NCBI GenBank assembly: GCA_022573225.1
Contig: JACZUI010000001.1
Coordinates: 1-48,882 of the forward strand
Reading direction: 5' to 3'
DNA: 48,882 nt
Source of the DNA: Acidobacteriota bacterium
Lineage (GTDB): Bacteria > Actinomycetota > Acidimicrobiia > Spongiisociales > ZC4RG35
The notes under the pieces are model-generated. The model was not told the origin of the DNA and did not search any database. It worked only from the letters and a program-made list of their open reading frames with translations. A program made the translations under genes and the position numbers. Numbering within the stretch: the first letter of the stretch is position 1; each line of letters starts with the position of its first letter. This document shows, in pieces, positions 41,304 through 48,882 of the stretch.

Positions 41304-41419
41304 GCACTGACCTGAAGGCCGGTGCGGTGGCTGGCAGCCGGGTCTAGCGGCCTGTCAGATGAATGGTCGACGAGTCTGCCGAGTAATGCCGTTGCTCAGA
41401 TCGTTCAGCCGGCTCCCAA

Positions 41420-43450
41420 CTACCCCGTATCCTCTTCGTCCATTCCGATCAGGCTTCTCAGGGTGCTGGTCAGGACCCCCTGCCGCAGATCAAACTTGTC
41501 GAGGTAGGCATCTACGCCGACCTCCCAGGCCGCCTGCTTCTCTTCCGGGGTAGCCACACCGGAAACCATGATGATGGGCACTCGAACCTCCGAGGCTCGC
41601 AAGGCTCGGACCAGCTCGACGCCGTTGGATCGGGGCATCGAATAGTCGACGACCAGTGCATCGAACCCGTCGTTGGCCATCGCAACAACCGCCTCTCTGG
41701 CGCCACCGGCGACCTCGACCTCGAACCCGGCGCCATTCAGGGTGGCGGACAGGAGCTGACGCACTCCGGCCGAGTCGTCCACCACCAGAACACGAGGTCG
41801 CTGAGTGGCCAGTTTCGGGCGTCGCCGGGCCATGACGCCAAGGAAGTTGGGATCGAGCACAACCAGAACCTGGCCTCCGCCCAACAGTGCGGCACCGGTC
41901 ACGTGACCGGAACCTTCGAGGATGGGGCCAAGACTCTTGACAGCCACCCGGCGACGATCGATCAGCTCACTCACGGTCACCGCGATCAGGCCTGAATGGG
42001 TTCCTACCAGCAACAATTCCGACTCTTCGGCCTCGCCGTCGGAGCCAACGGCTTCGGACAGGGATATGCATGGAACCGCATCCGATTCGATCCGAACCAC
42101 CCGGCCGTTGTCGGTGACCCTTATCTCCGCCTGCGCCAGCGGCATCGAATCCTCTACAAATGCCTCGGGGATACCCCAGAACTGGTCGCCAGTAGCCACT
42201 ACAACTACATTCTGAAGCACCATGGAAAGCGGAAGGGTCATGATCACTCTCGTGCCTTTCCCCCTTCTCGACTCGATATGGATGACTCCGTTGATTTGCT
42301 CCACTGCCTCGCGCGCGGCGGCAAGGCCATCACCTTCGCCCGAGAAATCGGTCACCACCTTGACGGTGGAGAATCCTTCGTGGAACAGAACAGGCACAAG
42401 ATCCGACCGGACGTAAGGAAGCCCCTGACGCGACGCCAGGTCGGCCACGGTGTCCCAATCGATGCCCGCGCCATCGTCGGCGACCGTCACCTCGACACCG
42501 TCCTCTATCAGCCGCGAACCAACCTGGACCGTGCCGGTTGCCGGCTTGCCTGCCTTGACTCGCTCCTTTGATGGCTCGATGCCGTGATCAACGGCGTTGA
42601 CGAGAAGATGGCGGAGCGGCTCCCGGAGCAAGTCCACGATCTGCCGATCGAGCTGCACATCCTCGCCCACCAGCTCGAAACGAACGTCCTTGCCCATTCT
42701 TCGGCCGAGGTAGCGAAGGAACTGAGGGAACGTCGAAGTCGCGTCCCGGAAGGAAACATTGGCCAGAGCGACCGCCTGCTCCTGAATATCCCCAATGGAG
42801 TCGCTCAGCCTCTCCAACTGACTCCGCCAGGTGCGGCGGACCAGGTTTTGATCCGACCCTTCGATTGATACCAATGCGAGATCAGTAAGGGCATCGGCGT
42901 CGAGGGAAACCTCGACGATTCGATTGATCAACCGGTACAGCTCGCCCGTATCGACCCGGGTCGCGCCACCTAGCAAAGACTCAGACACAGACGAGAGGAG
43001 ACCACCGAGGCTCCCTGGCTCGGGCTGACGCAGCGGAACAAGCTCGGCAGGTTCACCCGACTCTTCCAGGGCTCCGATCAGGCTTTCTCCCACCTCGGCG
43101 AGATCGTCATAGTCGTCCTCATCAAACGCTTGGAGAATTCGGCCCGCCGTCGCCTCCATCGCGACCACCACCTCGGGTGCCGGGGCATATCCCTCAGAGA
43201 CCATCTTCCAAAGCTGCTCGAGTCGGGCCGACACATCGCGGATCACGTCGTGGCGAAGAAGCCCGGCCGACCCCTTGATCGTGTGAGCATCCCGGATCAA
43301 GTCGGGGACCGTTGTCGCAGCAAGAGTCCGGTCTCGCAGGCTACGGGCGCCCGCGACGAGACGAATTGACCGTTCCTCCAACTCGTCGTGGAAGATACGG
43401 TTCAGGTCCGGATTGTTGTTGTCCAAGAGCGGATTTCCCTGGCCGATCAT
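41420..43450 (-). CDS. CheA-like hybrid kinase: Hpt, kinase, CheW and receiver domains
   Basis: The 676-residue cytoplasmic protein begins with an Hpt domain (RDAHTIKGSAGLLRHD, phospho-His56). A CheA-type dimerisation and ATPase region follows, with LREPLRHLLVNAVDHGIEP as N box, VADDGAGIDW as G1, and DFSGEGDGLAAAREAVEQI as G2. Next are a CheW-like domain (about 410-540) and a C-terminal receiver (VLVVDDSAGVRQLL, phospho-Asp602 in LVVDYSMP, Lys652 in YLDKFD). This is the layout of ChpA/PilL-type chemosensory kinases. No receptor, CheY, CheR/B or motility genes are in the window. The histidine kinase gene follows 141 bases downstream. Confidence 0.9.
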   Translation of the reverse strand: MIGQGNPLLDNNNPDLNRIFHDELEERSIRLVAGARSLRDRTLAATTVPDLIRDAHTIKGSAGLLRHDVIRDVSARLEQLWKMVSEGYAPAPEVVVAMEATAGRILQAFDEDDYDDLAEVGESLIGALEESGEPAELVPLRQPEPGSLGGLLSSVSESLLGGATRVDTGELYRLINRIVEVSLDADALTDLALVSIEGSDQNLVRRTWRSQLERLSDSIGDIQEQAVALANVSFRDATSTFPQFLRYLGRRMGKDVRFELVGEDVQLDRQIVDLLREPLRHLLVNAVDHGIEPSKERVKAGKPATGTVQVGSRLIEDGVEVTVADDGAGIDWDTVADLASRQGLPYVRSDLVPVLFHEGFSTVKVVTDFSGEGDGLAAAREAVEQINGVIHIESRRGKGTRVIMTLPLSMVLQNVVVVATGDQFWGIPEAFVEDSMPLAQAEIRVTDNGRVVRIESDAVPCISLSEAVGSDGEAEESELLLVGTHSGLIAVTVSELIDRRRVAVKSLGPILEGSGHVTGAALLGGGQVLVVLDPNFLGVMARRRPKLATQRPRVLVVDDSAGVRQLLSATLNGAGFEVEVAGGAREAVVAMANDGFDALVVDYSMPRSNGVELVRALRASEVRVPIIMVSGVATPEEKQAAWEVGVDAYLDKFDLRQGVLTSTLRSLIGMDEEDTG

Positions 43451-43497
43451 TTCCTTATCGGCAGCGCGCTAGCCCCCCTGAATGAACCGAACGGCTC

Positions 43498-43560
43498 CAG
43501 TGGTCTGTCGCACAAATAGTTCGAACGAGACGCCGGAGCCATTGATGAGAAGGGCCATTA
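43498..43560. repeat. Small palindromic repeat element, copy B (internally shortened)
   Basis: This 63-base intergenic sequence between cheA-like and guaA matches both ends of the element at 9706-9873. The left end shares AGTGGTC and GTCGCAC in register, and the right end shares the exact 16-mer GAGACGCCGGAGCCAT, then AGA-GGGCCA. The roughly 100-base centre of copy A is absent. GGCTCC (43493-43498) and GGAGCC (43535-43540) give it a hairpin. It ends eight bases before the guaA stop. Confidence 0.65.
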
Positions 43561-43567
43561 CAACCCA

Positions 43568-45133
43568 TCACTCCCACTCGATCGTTGCCGGTGGTTTGGA
43601 TGAGATGTCATACGCGACTCGATTGATCCCGGGCACCTCGTTGATGATCCGGCTCGAGATCCTCTCCAAGACCTCATATGGCAGCCGGGCCCAATCAGCG
43701 GTCATCGCATCTTCAGAGGTGACGGCGCGCACCACCACCGGATATGCGTAGGTGCGCTCGTCCCCCTGGACCCCAACCGTCTTCACCGCCAGGAGCACGG
43801 CAAACGCCTGCCAGATCTCCCGATAGAGGCCGGCGCGACCAATTTCCTCCAACACGATCTGATCTGCCGAGCGGAGCAGCTCCAGCCGCTCCAGAGTTAC
43901 CTCGCCAATGATTCGCACCGCCAGCCCTGGGCCCGGGAAGGGTTGCCGCCAGACAATCTCTTCGGGTAGCCCCAGATCCTCGCCCACGGCGCGAACTTCG
44001 TCCTTGAACAGATTCCGAAGTGGCTCGATCAGGTCGAAAGCCATGTCCTCCGGAAGACCACCAACGTTGTGATGGGTCTTGATGGTCGCTGCCGAACCTG
44101 ACCCGGACTCGATGACGTCGGGGTAAAGGGTCCCCTGAACCAGGAACGAAGCGTCGCCAACCGTGTTGGCTGCTTCTTCAAAGACTCTTATGAAGGTCTC
44201 TCCAATGATCTTCCGCTTCTGCTCCGGGTCGGTAACACCGCTCAGCGCATCCAGGAATCGATCCTGCGCCTTGACATGAATGAGGTCGACATCGAAGTTG
44301 GTGCGGAATGTCTCCTCCACCTGTTCCGCCTCGCCGGCACGAAGCAGCCCATGGTCAACGAAGATGCAGGTCAGTTGATCCCCGACAGCCTGGCTGACGA
44401 TGGCTGCCGCCACTGCCGAGTCCACACCGCCGGACAGACCGCAAACCACCTTGCCGTCGCCTACTTGCGACCGTATGAGCGCCACCTGATTCTCAATGAT
44501 CGAGTGCGAGGTCCAGGTGGGTGAGGCGCCGCAAACCTCGTGGAGGAACCGCCTGAGGATCTCGCCCCCTCGAGGGGTATGAGCCACCTCGGGATGGAAC
44601 TGAACCCCGAATAGGCCCCGTTCGATGTCTTCCATGGCTGCGACCTTTGCCCCGCCGGTGGTCGCAACGGAGACAAAGCCGTCCGGAGGCTCAACAACCT
44701 GGTCCTGATGGGACATCCACACCTCTTGCGAGGCAGGGAGGTCCTTGAGCAACACCGAGCCCGCGGTTATCTCCAGACCCGTGCTCCCGTACTCGGCATC
44801 GCCGGTGTTGGCTACCTTGCCTCCGGCCATGTCGGCGAGAAGTTGATGGCCGTAACAGATCCCGAGAATGGGTATCCCCAGATCGAGGATCGCTGGATTC
44901 ATGCGGTAGGCGTTTTCGGCGTAGACCGAGGCCGGGCCGCCCGAAAGGATGAGACCCAGCGGGCGGCGGCTTGCGATCTCCTCCGGGGAGATGTCGCGGG
45001 AGACGATCTCCGAATGGACATGGGCCTCACGGACCCTTCTGGCGATCAGTTGCGCGTATTGAGCACCAAAGTCCAAGACCAGCACAGATCTTGTGCTTCT
45101 TTCGGAATCTTGAGGTCTGTCGCCTGTGGGCAC
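43568..45133 (-). CDS. guaA: GMP synthase (glutamine-hydrolysing)
   Basis: GuaA aminates XMP to GMP using glutamine and ATP. The 521-residue product has the class I glutamine amidotransferase domain ([27 protein letters not shown] with the nucleophilic Cys, GVQFHPEV). The ATP-pyrophosphatase domain has [12 protein letters not shown], and the C-terminal dimerisation domain ends [10 protein letters not shown]. Starts are ambiguous: GTG 45133 gives a normal short leader, GTG 45085 begins almost at the first strand, and TTG 45175 is unlikely. It is downstream of guaB3 on the same strand, so the guanylate genes form one unit. Confidence 0.95.
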   Translation of the reverse strand: MPTGDRPQDSERSTRSVLVLDFGAQYAQLIARRVREAHVHSEIVSRDISPEEIASRRPLGLILSGGPASVYAENAYRMNPAILDLGIPILGICYGHQLLADMAGGKVANTGDAEYGSTGLEITAGSVLLKDLPASQEVWMSHQDQVVEPPDGFVSVATTGGAKVAAMEDIERGLFGVQFHPEVAHTPRGGEILRRFLHEVCGASPTWTSHSIIENQVALIRSQVGDGKVVCGLSGGVDSAVAAAIVSQAVGDQLTCIFVDHGLLRAGEAEQVEETFRTNFDVDLIHVKAQDRFLDALSGVTDPEQKRKIIGETFIRVFEEAANTVGDASFLVQGTLYPDVIESGSGSAATIKTHHNVGGLPEDMAFDLIEPLRNLFKDEVRAVGEDLGLPEEIVWRQPFPGPGLAVRIIGEVTLERLELLRSADQIVLEEIGRAGLYREIWQAFAVLLAVKTVGVQGDERTYAYPVVVRAVTSEDAMTADWARLPYEVLERISSRIINEVPGINRVAYDISSKPPATIEWE

Positions 45134-45195
45134 TACTTGAAACCTGCTACTTGTTGCCGGGAGTCTGTTGAACAATGCCGTTGGTCGGCGGAGTC

Positions 45196-46353
45196 CTAAC
45201 CCATTCCGACATGCTGGCTGCGCTGGAGGGACTTGCCCTCCGTCTGGAGCGACGGGGCAATCATTACTTCTGCCTTCTGGAACTCCTTGACGTTTGAATA
45301 CCCGGTGGTCGCCATGGATACCTGGAGTGCCCCAAACAGATTGAGCTTGCCATCGTTCTCATGGGCAGGCCCGACCATTATCTCCTGGAGAGTGCCACGG
45401 TCGCCCACCTCTACTCGCGCCCCTCGGGGCAAAGTCGGGTGGAACGTGGCCATGCCCCAATGGAACCCCCGCCCCGGGGCTTCGGTGGCTGAGGCGAGTG
45501 GGGACCCGATCATGACGGCGTCGGCACCACATGCAATGGCCTTGGACACGTCACCTCCGGTGCGCATCCCGCCGTCGGCGATCACATGGACGTATCGCCC
45601 GGTCTCGTCGAGGTAGCGAATACGGGCTCCTGCCGCGTCTGCGATGGCGGTGGCCTGAGGAACACCCACTCCCAGGACTGCTCGGGTGGTGCAGGCCGCG
45701 CCGGGGCCAACTCCGACCAGGACGCCCACCGCTCCGGTGCGCATCAGGTGCAGGGCTGTCGAATAGCTGGCACATCCGCCGATGACCACCGGGACTTCGG
45801 AGGCGACGATGTACTCCTTGAGGTCGAGAGGCTCCTCGCGGCTCGAGACGTGCTCGGCAGACACCACCGTCCCCTGGATCACCAAAACGTCGAGGCCCGA
45901 AGCAAGAGCGCTCGGCGCCCACGAGCGGACATTTTGCGGGGTGAGACTCCCGGCTGTGACCACACCCTGCGCCTTGATCTCGGCGATTCGCTGACCAATC
46001 AGGTCAGGCTTCACCGGTTCGAGGTAGATCTCCTGCATCCGCAATGTGGCCTTCTCCTTGGAGAGTCCGGCAATCTCCTCGAAGTACGGCTCGGGGTCTT
46101 CGTGACGGGTCCACAAGCCCTCGAGGTTGAGGACGGCCAGCCCCCCAAGCCGACCGATCTGCACCGCCGTCTTCGGGCTGATGGCCGAATCCATCGCCGA
46201 GCCCATCATCGGGAGTGTGAACTTGAATGCGTCGAGCTGCCAGGAGATGTCGACATCGTCGGGATCTCTGGTCCTGCGGGAGGGGACGATCGCTATGTCG
46301 TCGAATCCGAAAGCCTGACGGCCTGACTTACCGATACCAATATCGATTTCCAC
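45196..46353 (-). CDS. guaB3: GuaB3-type IMP dehydrogenase family protein
   Basis: The 385-residue product is an IMP dehydrogenase/GMP reductase barrel without CBS domains. [13 protein letters not shown] binds [23 protein letters not shown] carries the catalytic Cys221 loop, and [20 protein letters not shown] binds the phosphate. This CBS-less form is the GuaB3 protein common in Actinomycetota, usually encoded beside guaA or guaB. Whether it oxidises IMP or has another role is unsettled. The GTG at 46353 has GGAGG ten bases upstream. It is divergent from the CPBP protease gene. Confidence 0.9.
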   Translation of the reverse strand: MEIDIGIGKSGRQAFGFDDIAIVPSRRTRDPDDVDISWQLDAFKFTLPMMGSAMDSAISPKTAVQIGRLGGLAVLNLEGLWTRHEDPEPYFEEIAGLSKEKATLRMQEIYLEPVKPDLIGQRIAEIKAQGVVTAGSLTPQNVRSWAPSALASGLDVLVIQGTVVSAEHVSSREEPLDLKEYIVASEVPVVIGGCASYSTALHLMRTGAVGVLVGVGPGAACTTRAVLGVGVPQATAIADAAGARIRYLDETGRYVHVIADGGMRTGGDVSKAIACGADAVMIGSPLASATEAPGRGFHWGMATFHPTLPRGARVEVGDRGTLQEIMVGPAHENDGKLNLFGALQVSMATTGYSNVKEFQKAEVMIAPSLQTEGKSLQRSQHVGMG

Positions 46354-46418
46354 TTCCGAGCAACCTCCGCCGACGTTCCTCGCAGGGTAACAGTGCTCCT
46401 AACCGGTCATCCCAGTAG

Positions 46419-46449
46419 CTGACAACTCGTGCCGGCCGAGCTGTAGGCT
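46419..46449 (+). promoter_or_regulatory. Promoter of the CPBP protease gene
   Basis: CTGACA (46419-46424) and TAGGCT (46444-46449) resemble -35 and -10 boxes, with a 19-base spacer. The GTG at 46458 is eight bases after the -10 box, consistent with a leaderless transcript. Confidence 0.45.
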
Positions 46450-46457
46450 CCGCCGCC

Positions 46458-47162
46458 GTGCCCCGATCATGGTCAATCGTCGACTTCGTCCTCGTGGTGC
46501 TCGGCGGTTTTCTTGGAGCAGGCGTATTCCTGGCCGTGAGCCTCGCACTGGGAAACAGCGAGTTTCTCCTGGTCATGGGGCTCGCTGGACAGTACGTGGG
46601 GCATCTACTCGTTCTCTGGTTGCTGGGCCGCGGCCGCGAAGGGGATCTCGGCTTTGTCATCGATGGCGGCGACATCCGCTATCTCGCACTGGGGCTCCTT
46701 CTTCAACTGGTCCTAGCGGTCTTGTTCCTGCCGCTGACCACTCGCCTTTTCCCCGAAGGCGACTCTGCCCAGCAGATCGGTGACGCGATCTCCGCCTTGG
46801 AAACGACTCCGGCCCGGATCGCAGCCGTGGTGGTGGCGGTTGTTCTAGCCCCGGTTACCGAAGAACTCATATTCCGCGGCGTGCTCCTGAAGGCCCTGGG
46901 AAGCAAGGGACGCCGCACGATAATGGTGGTGACAGCCCTGGTCTTCGCTGCTTTCCACATGCTCGGTCTCGCCCCAGAGGCCCTGGCGGCGGCCGCATTG
47001 GTCGTCCTGCCTCAGCTGTTCCTGATCGGGCTGATCCTCGCCTGGGTCACTCTCAAGACCGGGCGACTCGGACCCGCGATCTTTCTCCACTCCGGGTTCA
47101 ACCTGCTTGCCGCCATAGTCCTGCTGATTCCCCAGGAGCTACTGGAGTCGGTCACGGGCTAG
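46458..47162 (+). CDS. CPBP (CAAX/Abi-type) intramembrane metalloprotease
   Basis: The 234-residue product has about six to seven membrane helices and the CPBP motifs. PVTEELIFRG (132-141) has Glu135, Glu136 and Arg140; AAFHMLG has His167; and LHSGFNLL near residue 213 has the last metal-binding His and Asn. Family members cleave within the membrane and take part in prenyl-protein processing, bacteriocin self-immunity or signal transduction. The substrate is unknown. It starts at GTG and converges with trpS, five bases apart. Confidence 0.9.
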   Translation: MPRSWSIVDFVLVVLGGFLGAGVFLAVSLALGNSEFLLVMGLAGQYVGHLLVLWLLGRGREGDLGFVIDGGDIRYLALGLLLQLVLAVLFLPLTTRLFPEGDSAQQIGDAISALETTPARIAAVVVAVVLAPVTEELIFRGVLLKALGSKGRRTIMVVTALVFAAFHMLGLAPEALAAAALVVLPQLFLIGLILAWVTLKTGRLGPAIFLHSGFNLLAAIVLLIPQELLESVTG

Positions 47163-47167
47163 GAGTA

Positions 47168-48148
47168 CTAGAGCCCGATTTTCTCTCGGACCGACTTCAT
47201 CTCGATCTCGGTCCGATCACGGGCTTCTTCGGCGCCCCGCCGCATGATCATGGAAACTTCCTCGTCGTCGAAGCTCTCGTAGCGTTCCCTGATCGGACCG
47301 AGGCCCGCGGCGATTGCCTCGCCGACTGCGGCCTTGAACGTCCCGTAGCCGGCATCGACGTACTCGTCTGCAAGAGAATCGATCGACCGACGGCCGAAGA
47401 AACTGAACAATTCGAGGAGATTCGAGATCCCCGGCTTGCCATCAGGGTCGTAGACGACCTCCGACCCATTGTCGGTGACCGCAGACCTCACCTTCTTGGC
47501 GATCACGTCGGGTGGGTCATTCAAGAGGATGCGGGATCTCACACTCGGATCGGAGCCTGACATTTTCGTCGTCGGATCAGTGAGCGACATCACCCGTGCC
47601 CCGACCCCTGGAGTGATCCGATCCGGAACGGGAAACTCATCACCGAACCTGGCGTTGAAGCGCATCGCCAGGTCGCGGGCCAGTTCGAGGTGCTGCGCCT
47701 GGTCATCTCCGACCGGCACCGCATGCACCTTGTGGATGAGGATGTCGGCCGCCATCAAAACCGGATAGGCGAGGAGTCCCAGATTCTGGCCCGCCCTATC
47801 GGACTTCTCCTTGAATTGGGTCATCCTCTCCAACTGACCGAGGCCGGTGATCGTGGAGAGAATCCAGGCCAGTTCGACGTGTTGGAGAACATCGGCCTGG
47901 TAGTAGAGAAGCGACGTGTCCGGGTCGACGCCGACGGCGAGCAACATCTTGGCGGTGTCGATCCTCGCCTGCTTGAGCTCATGAGGATCGTAGGGAATCG
48001 TCATCGAGTGAAGGTCGACAACGCAATAGATCGTGTCGTAATCAGCCTGCATCTCAACCCAATTGTTCAGCGCGCCGACATAGTTGCCTACATGGGGAAG
48101 ACCCCCGGTGGGCTGGATGCCCGAAAACACTCGCTGCTTGTTAGTCAC
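47168..48148 (-). CDS. trpS: Tryptophan-tRNA ligase
   Basis: TrpS charges tRNA-Trp. The 326-residue class I synthetase has SGIQPTGGLPHVGNYVGAL, with PHVGNY as the HIGH equivalent. GLLAYPVLMAADILIHKV, VPVGDDQAQHLELARDLA and TKMSGSD as the KMSKS loop complete it. The start GTG 48148 lies nine bases after the end of the LCP-family gene on the same strand. The length is normal for bacterial TrpS. Confidence 0.97.
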   Translation of the reverse strand: MTNKQRVFSGIQPTGGLPHVGNYVGALNNWVEMQADYDTIYCVVDLHSMTIPYDPHELKQARIDTAKMLLAVGVDPDTSLLYYQADVLQHVELAWILSTITGLGQLERMTQFKEKSDRAGQNLGLLAYPVLMAADILIHKVHAVPVGDDQAQHLELARDLAMRFNARFGDEFPVPDRITPGVGARVMSLTDPTTKMSGSDPSVRSRILLNDPPDVIAKKVRSAVTDNGSEVVYDPDGKPGISNLLELFSFFGRRSIDSLADEYVDAGYGTFKAAVGEAIAAGLGPIRERYESFDDEEVSMIMRRGAEEARDRTEIEMKSVREKIGL

Positions 48149-48157
48149 CGCACCGCC

Positions 48158-48882
48158 CTACTTGGAGAATGTAGGGGAAGCGGTGGCGGCCGATTCGGGC
48201 GAGAGATATGAGGCCACGATCTCGGAGATATCGACTGTCGCAACCAAGACTTCCGCTCCCCAGGCGGTCGTAAAGTTCGCAACTGGGATTTCAAGCGTGT
48301 TGACCGAACCGGTGCCGAGACCCCTCATGGTCCAAGCCAGGCTAACGGCATCGACCAGGGTCAATTCATCGTCCACGGTCACATGCGAAGCCACCGCCCG
48401 GGCCACCGCCGCAATATCCTGAGGACTGCCGAAATCGGAGAGTCTCGACAACATCGAAACCATGAACACGCGCTGTCGCTCGTTTCGTGTCAGGTCATTG
48501 ACCCCCGGAACGATTCGCCAACCCGACTCCGTGAGTTCCTGCGTGTTTCGTGATCGCATCCAGGCAAGGGTCTGCTCGCCAGAGGCGAGTGTGCAGCCGG
48601 CGGGGAGCTCGAGGTTGGCCTTCTGATCGCGCACATCTCGTTTCAGACAGATCTCATAGCCACCGACGGCGTCCACCACCCCCTGGAAGCCGGCAAGGTC
48701 GACAAGAGCAAAGTGATCCACGGTGATCCCCAAGATCGACTCCACACTCAGGGTCAGAGCCGTAGGGCCGTTCATGAAGTCACCGCAACCCTCGAGGGCG
48801 TCATTGAGCCGATGAGCTACGCCTCCACAGACGTCTTCAACCAGCAGATCGCGGGGAAGGGAGAGCATCGCGGCGGTGGAGC
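48158..48882 (-). CDS. LytR-CpsA-Psr family protein (N-terminus beyond window)
   Basis: LCP enzymes transfer undecaprenyl-linked glycopolymers to the cell wall. The visible 241 codons contain LSLPRDLLVED, the family xSxPRD motif; the helical region HRLNDALEGCGDFMNGPTAL; VDHFALVDLAGFQGVVDAVG; and LASGEQTLAWMRSRNTQELT, with the conserved Arg pair and the SGWRIVPGVNDLTRNERQ segment. A C-terminal extension of about 70 residues follows the domain. The membrane anchor and first strands lie outside the window. Ligase partner lipids cannot be predicted. Confidence 0.92.
   Translation of the reverse strand, partial: STAAMLSLPRDLLVEDVCGGVAHRLNDALEGCGDFMNGPTALTLSVESILGITVDHFALVDLAGFQGVVDAVGGYEICLKRDVRDQKANLELPAGCTLASGEQTLAWMRSRNTQELTESGWRIVPGVNDLTRNERQRVFMVSMLSRLSDFGSPQDIAAVARAVASHVTVDDELTLVDAVSLAWTMRGLGTGSVNTLEIPVANFTTAWGAEVLVATVDISEIVASYLSPESAATASPTFSK

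Overview
The window is a dense, GC-rich bacterial chromosome segment of about 44 protein genes. It has no rRNA, no recognisable tRNA and no CRISPR array. Many genes start with GTG or TTG. Several starts have a TANNNT hexamer 6-9 nt upstream and no Shine-Dalgarno sequence, as expected for leaderless mRNAs. A mycothiol-dependent maleylpyruvate isomerase-fold protein, a CBS-less GuaB3-type IMP dehydrogenase homologue, a PGRS-like glycine-rich protein and this gene repertoire point to Actinomycetota. An Acidimicrobiia-like lineage is my inference, not something shown by a marker gene. No stretch of more than 300 bases lacks a gene.

Left part (1-9.7 kb): a minus-strand purine/one-carbon operon (purN-purH-folD, folD cut by the window edge) lies behind a small ECF-like sigma factor. 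Divergent from it is a plus-strand run of rhodanese, an anchored NTF2-like protein, a multi-pass membrane protein and a PlsC-like acyltransferase. The acyltransferase converges on dinB with overlapping stop codons. Next come a secreted protein built of PPG-x-A-K-K repeats and a benzoate/anthranilate-CoA ligase-like enzyme.

9.9-15.6 kb: a plus-strand operon of short-chain dehydrogenase, tryptophan 2,3-dioxygenase, kynureninase-like enzyme, SbnI/ParB-fold protein, ribokinase-family kinase and nucleoside hydrolase. The divergent CoA ligase could act on anthranilate, the expected kynureninase product. 15.6-23.6 kb: a RidA-like protein, an enoyl-CoA hydratase-fold protein, an acyl-CoA dehydrogenase, a CoA-binding protein, an orphan antitoxin-like gene, hutH-hutI, a frameshifted PIN toxin and a methyltransferase.

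23.6-30.9 kb: a minus-strand run of tightly spaced or overlapping envelope genes: LemA, DUF2207, a lipoprotein amidohydrolase with a discoidin-like tail, a PGRS-like protein with PKD-like and beta-helix parts, and a VanY-like peptidase lacking the usual third zinc ligand. This run is the most unusual block in the window. 31-34.2 kb: a B12-binding subunit with sucC-sucD and an MDMPI-fold gene, linking methylmalonyl-CoA chemistry to succinate. Then come vapBC, transaldolase, a membrane protein and a PadR-regulated membrane protein.

38-48.9 kb: a decayed YdeI-like gene, pcrA, a sensor histidine kinase, a CheA-like hybrid kinase, guaA, guaB3, a CPBP protease, trpS and the edge of an LCP-family gene. 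Two intergenic sequences more than 33 kb apart (9706-9873 and 43498-43560) share both ends and appear to be copies of one small, undescribed mobile-like repeat.
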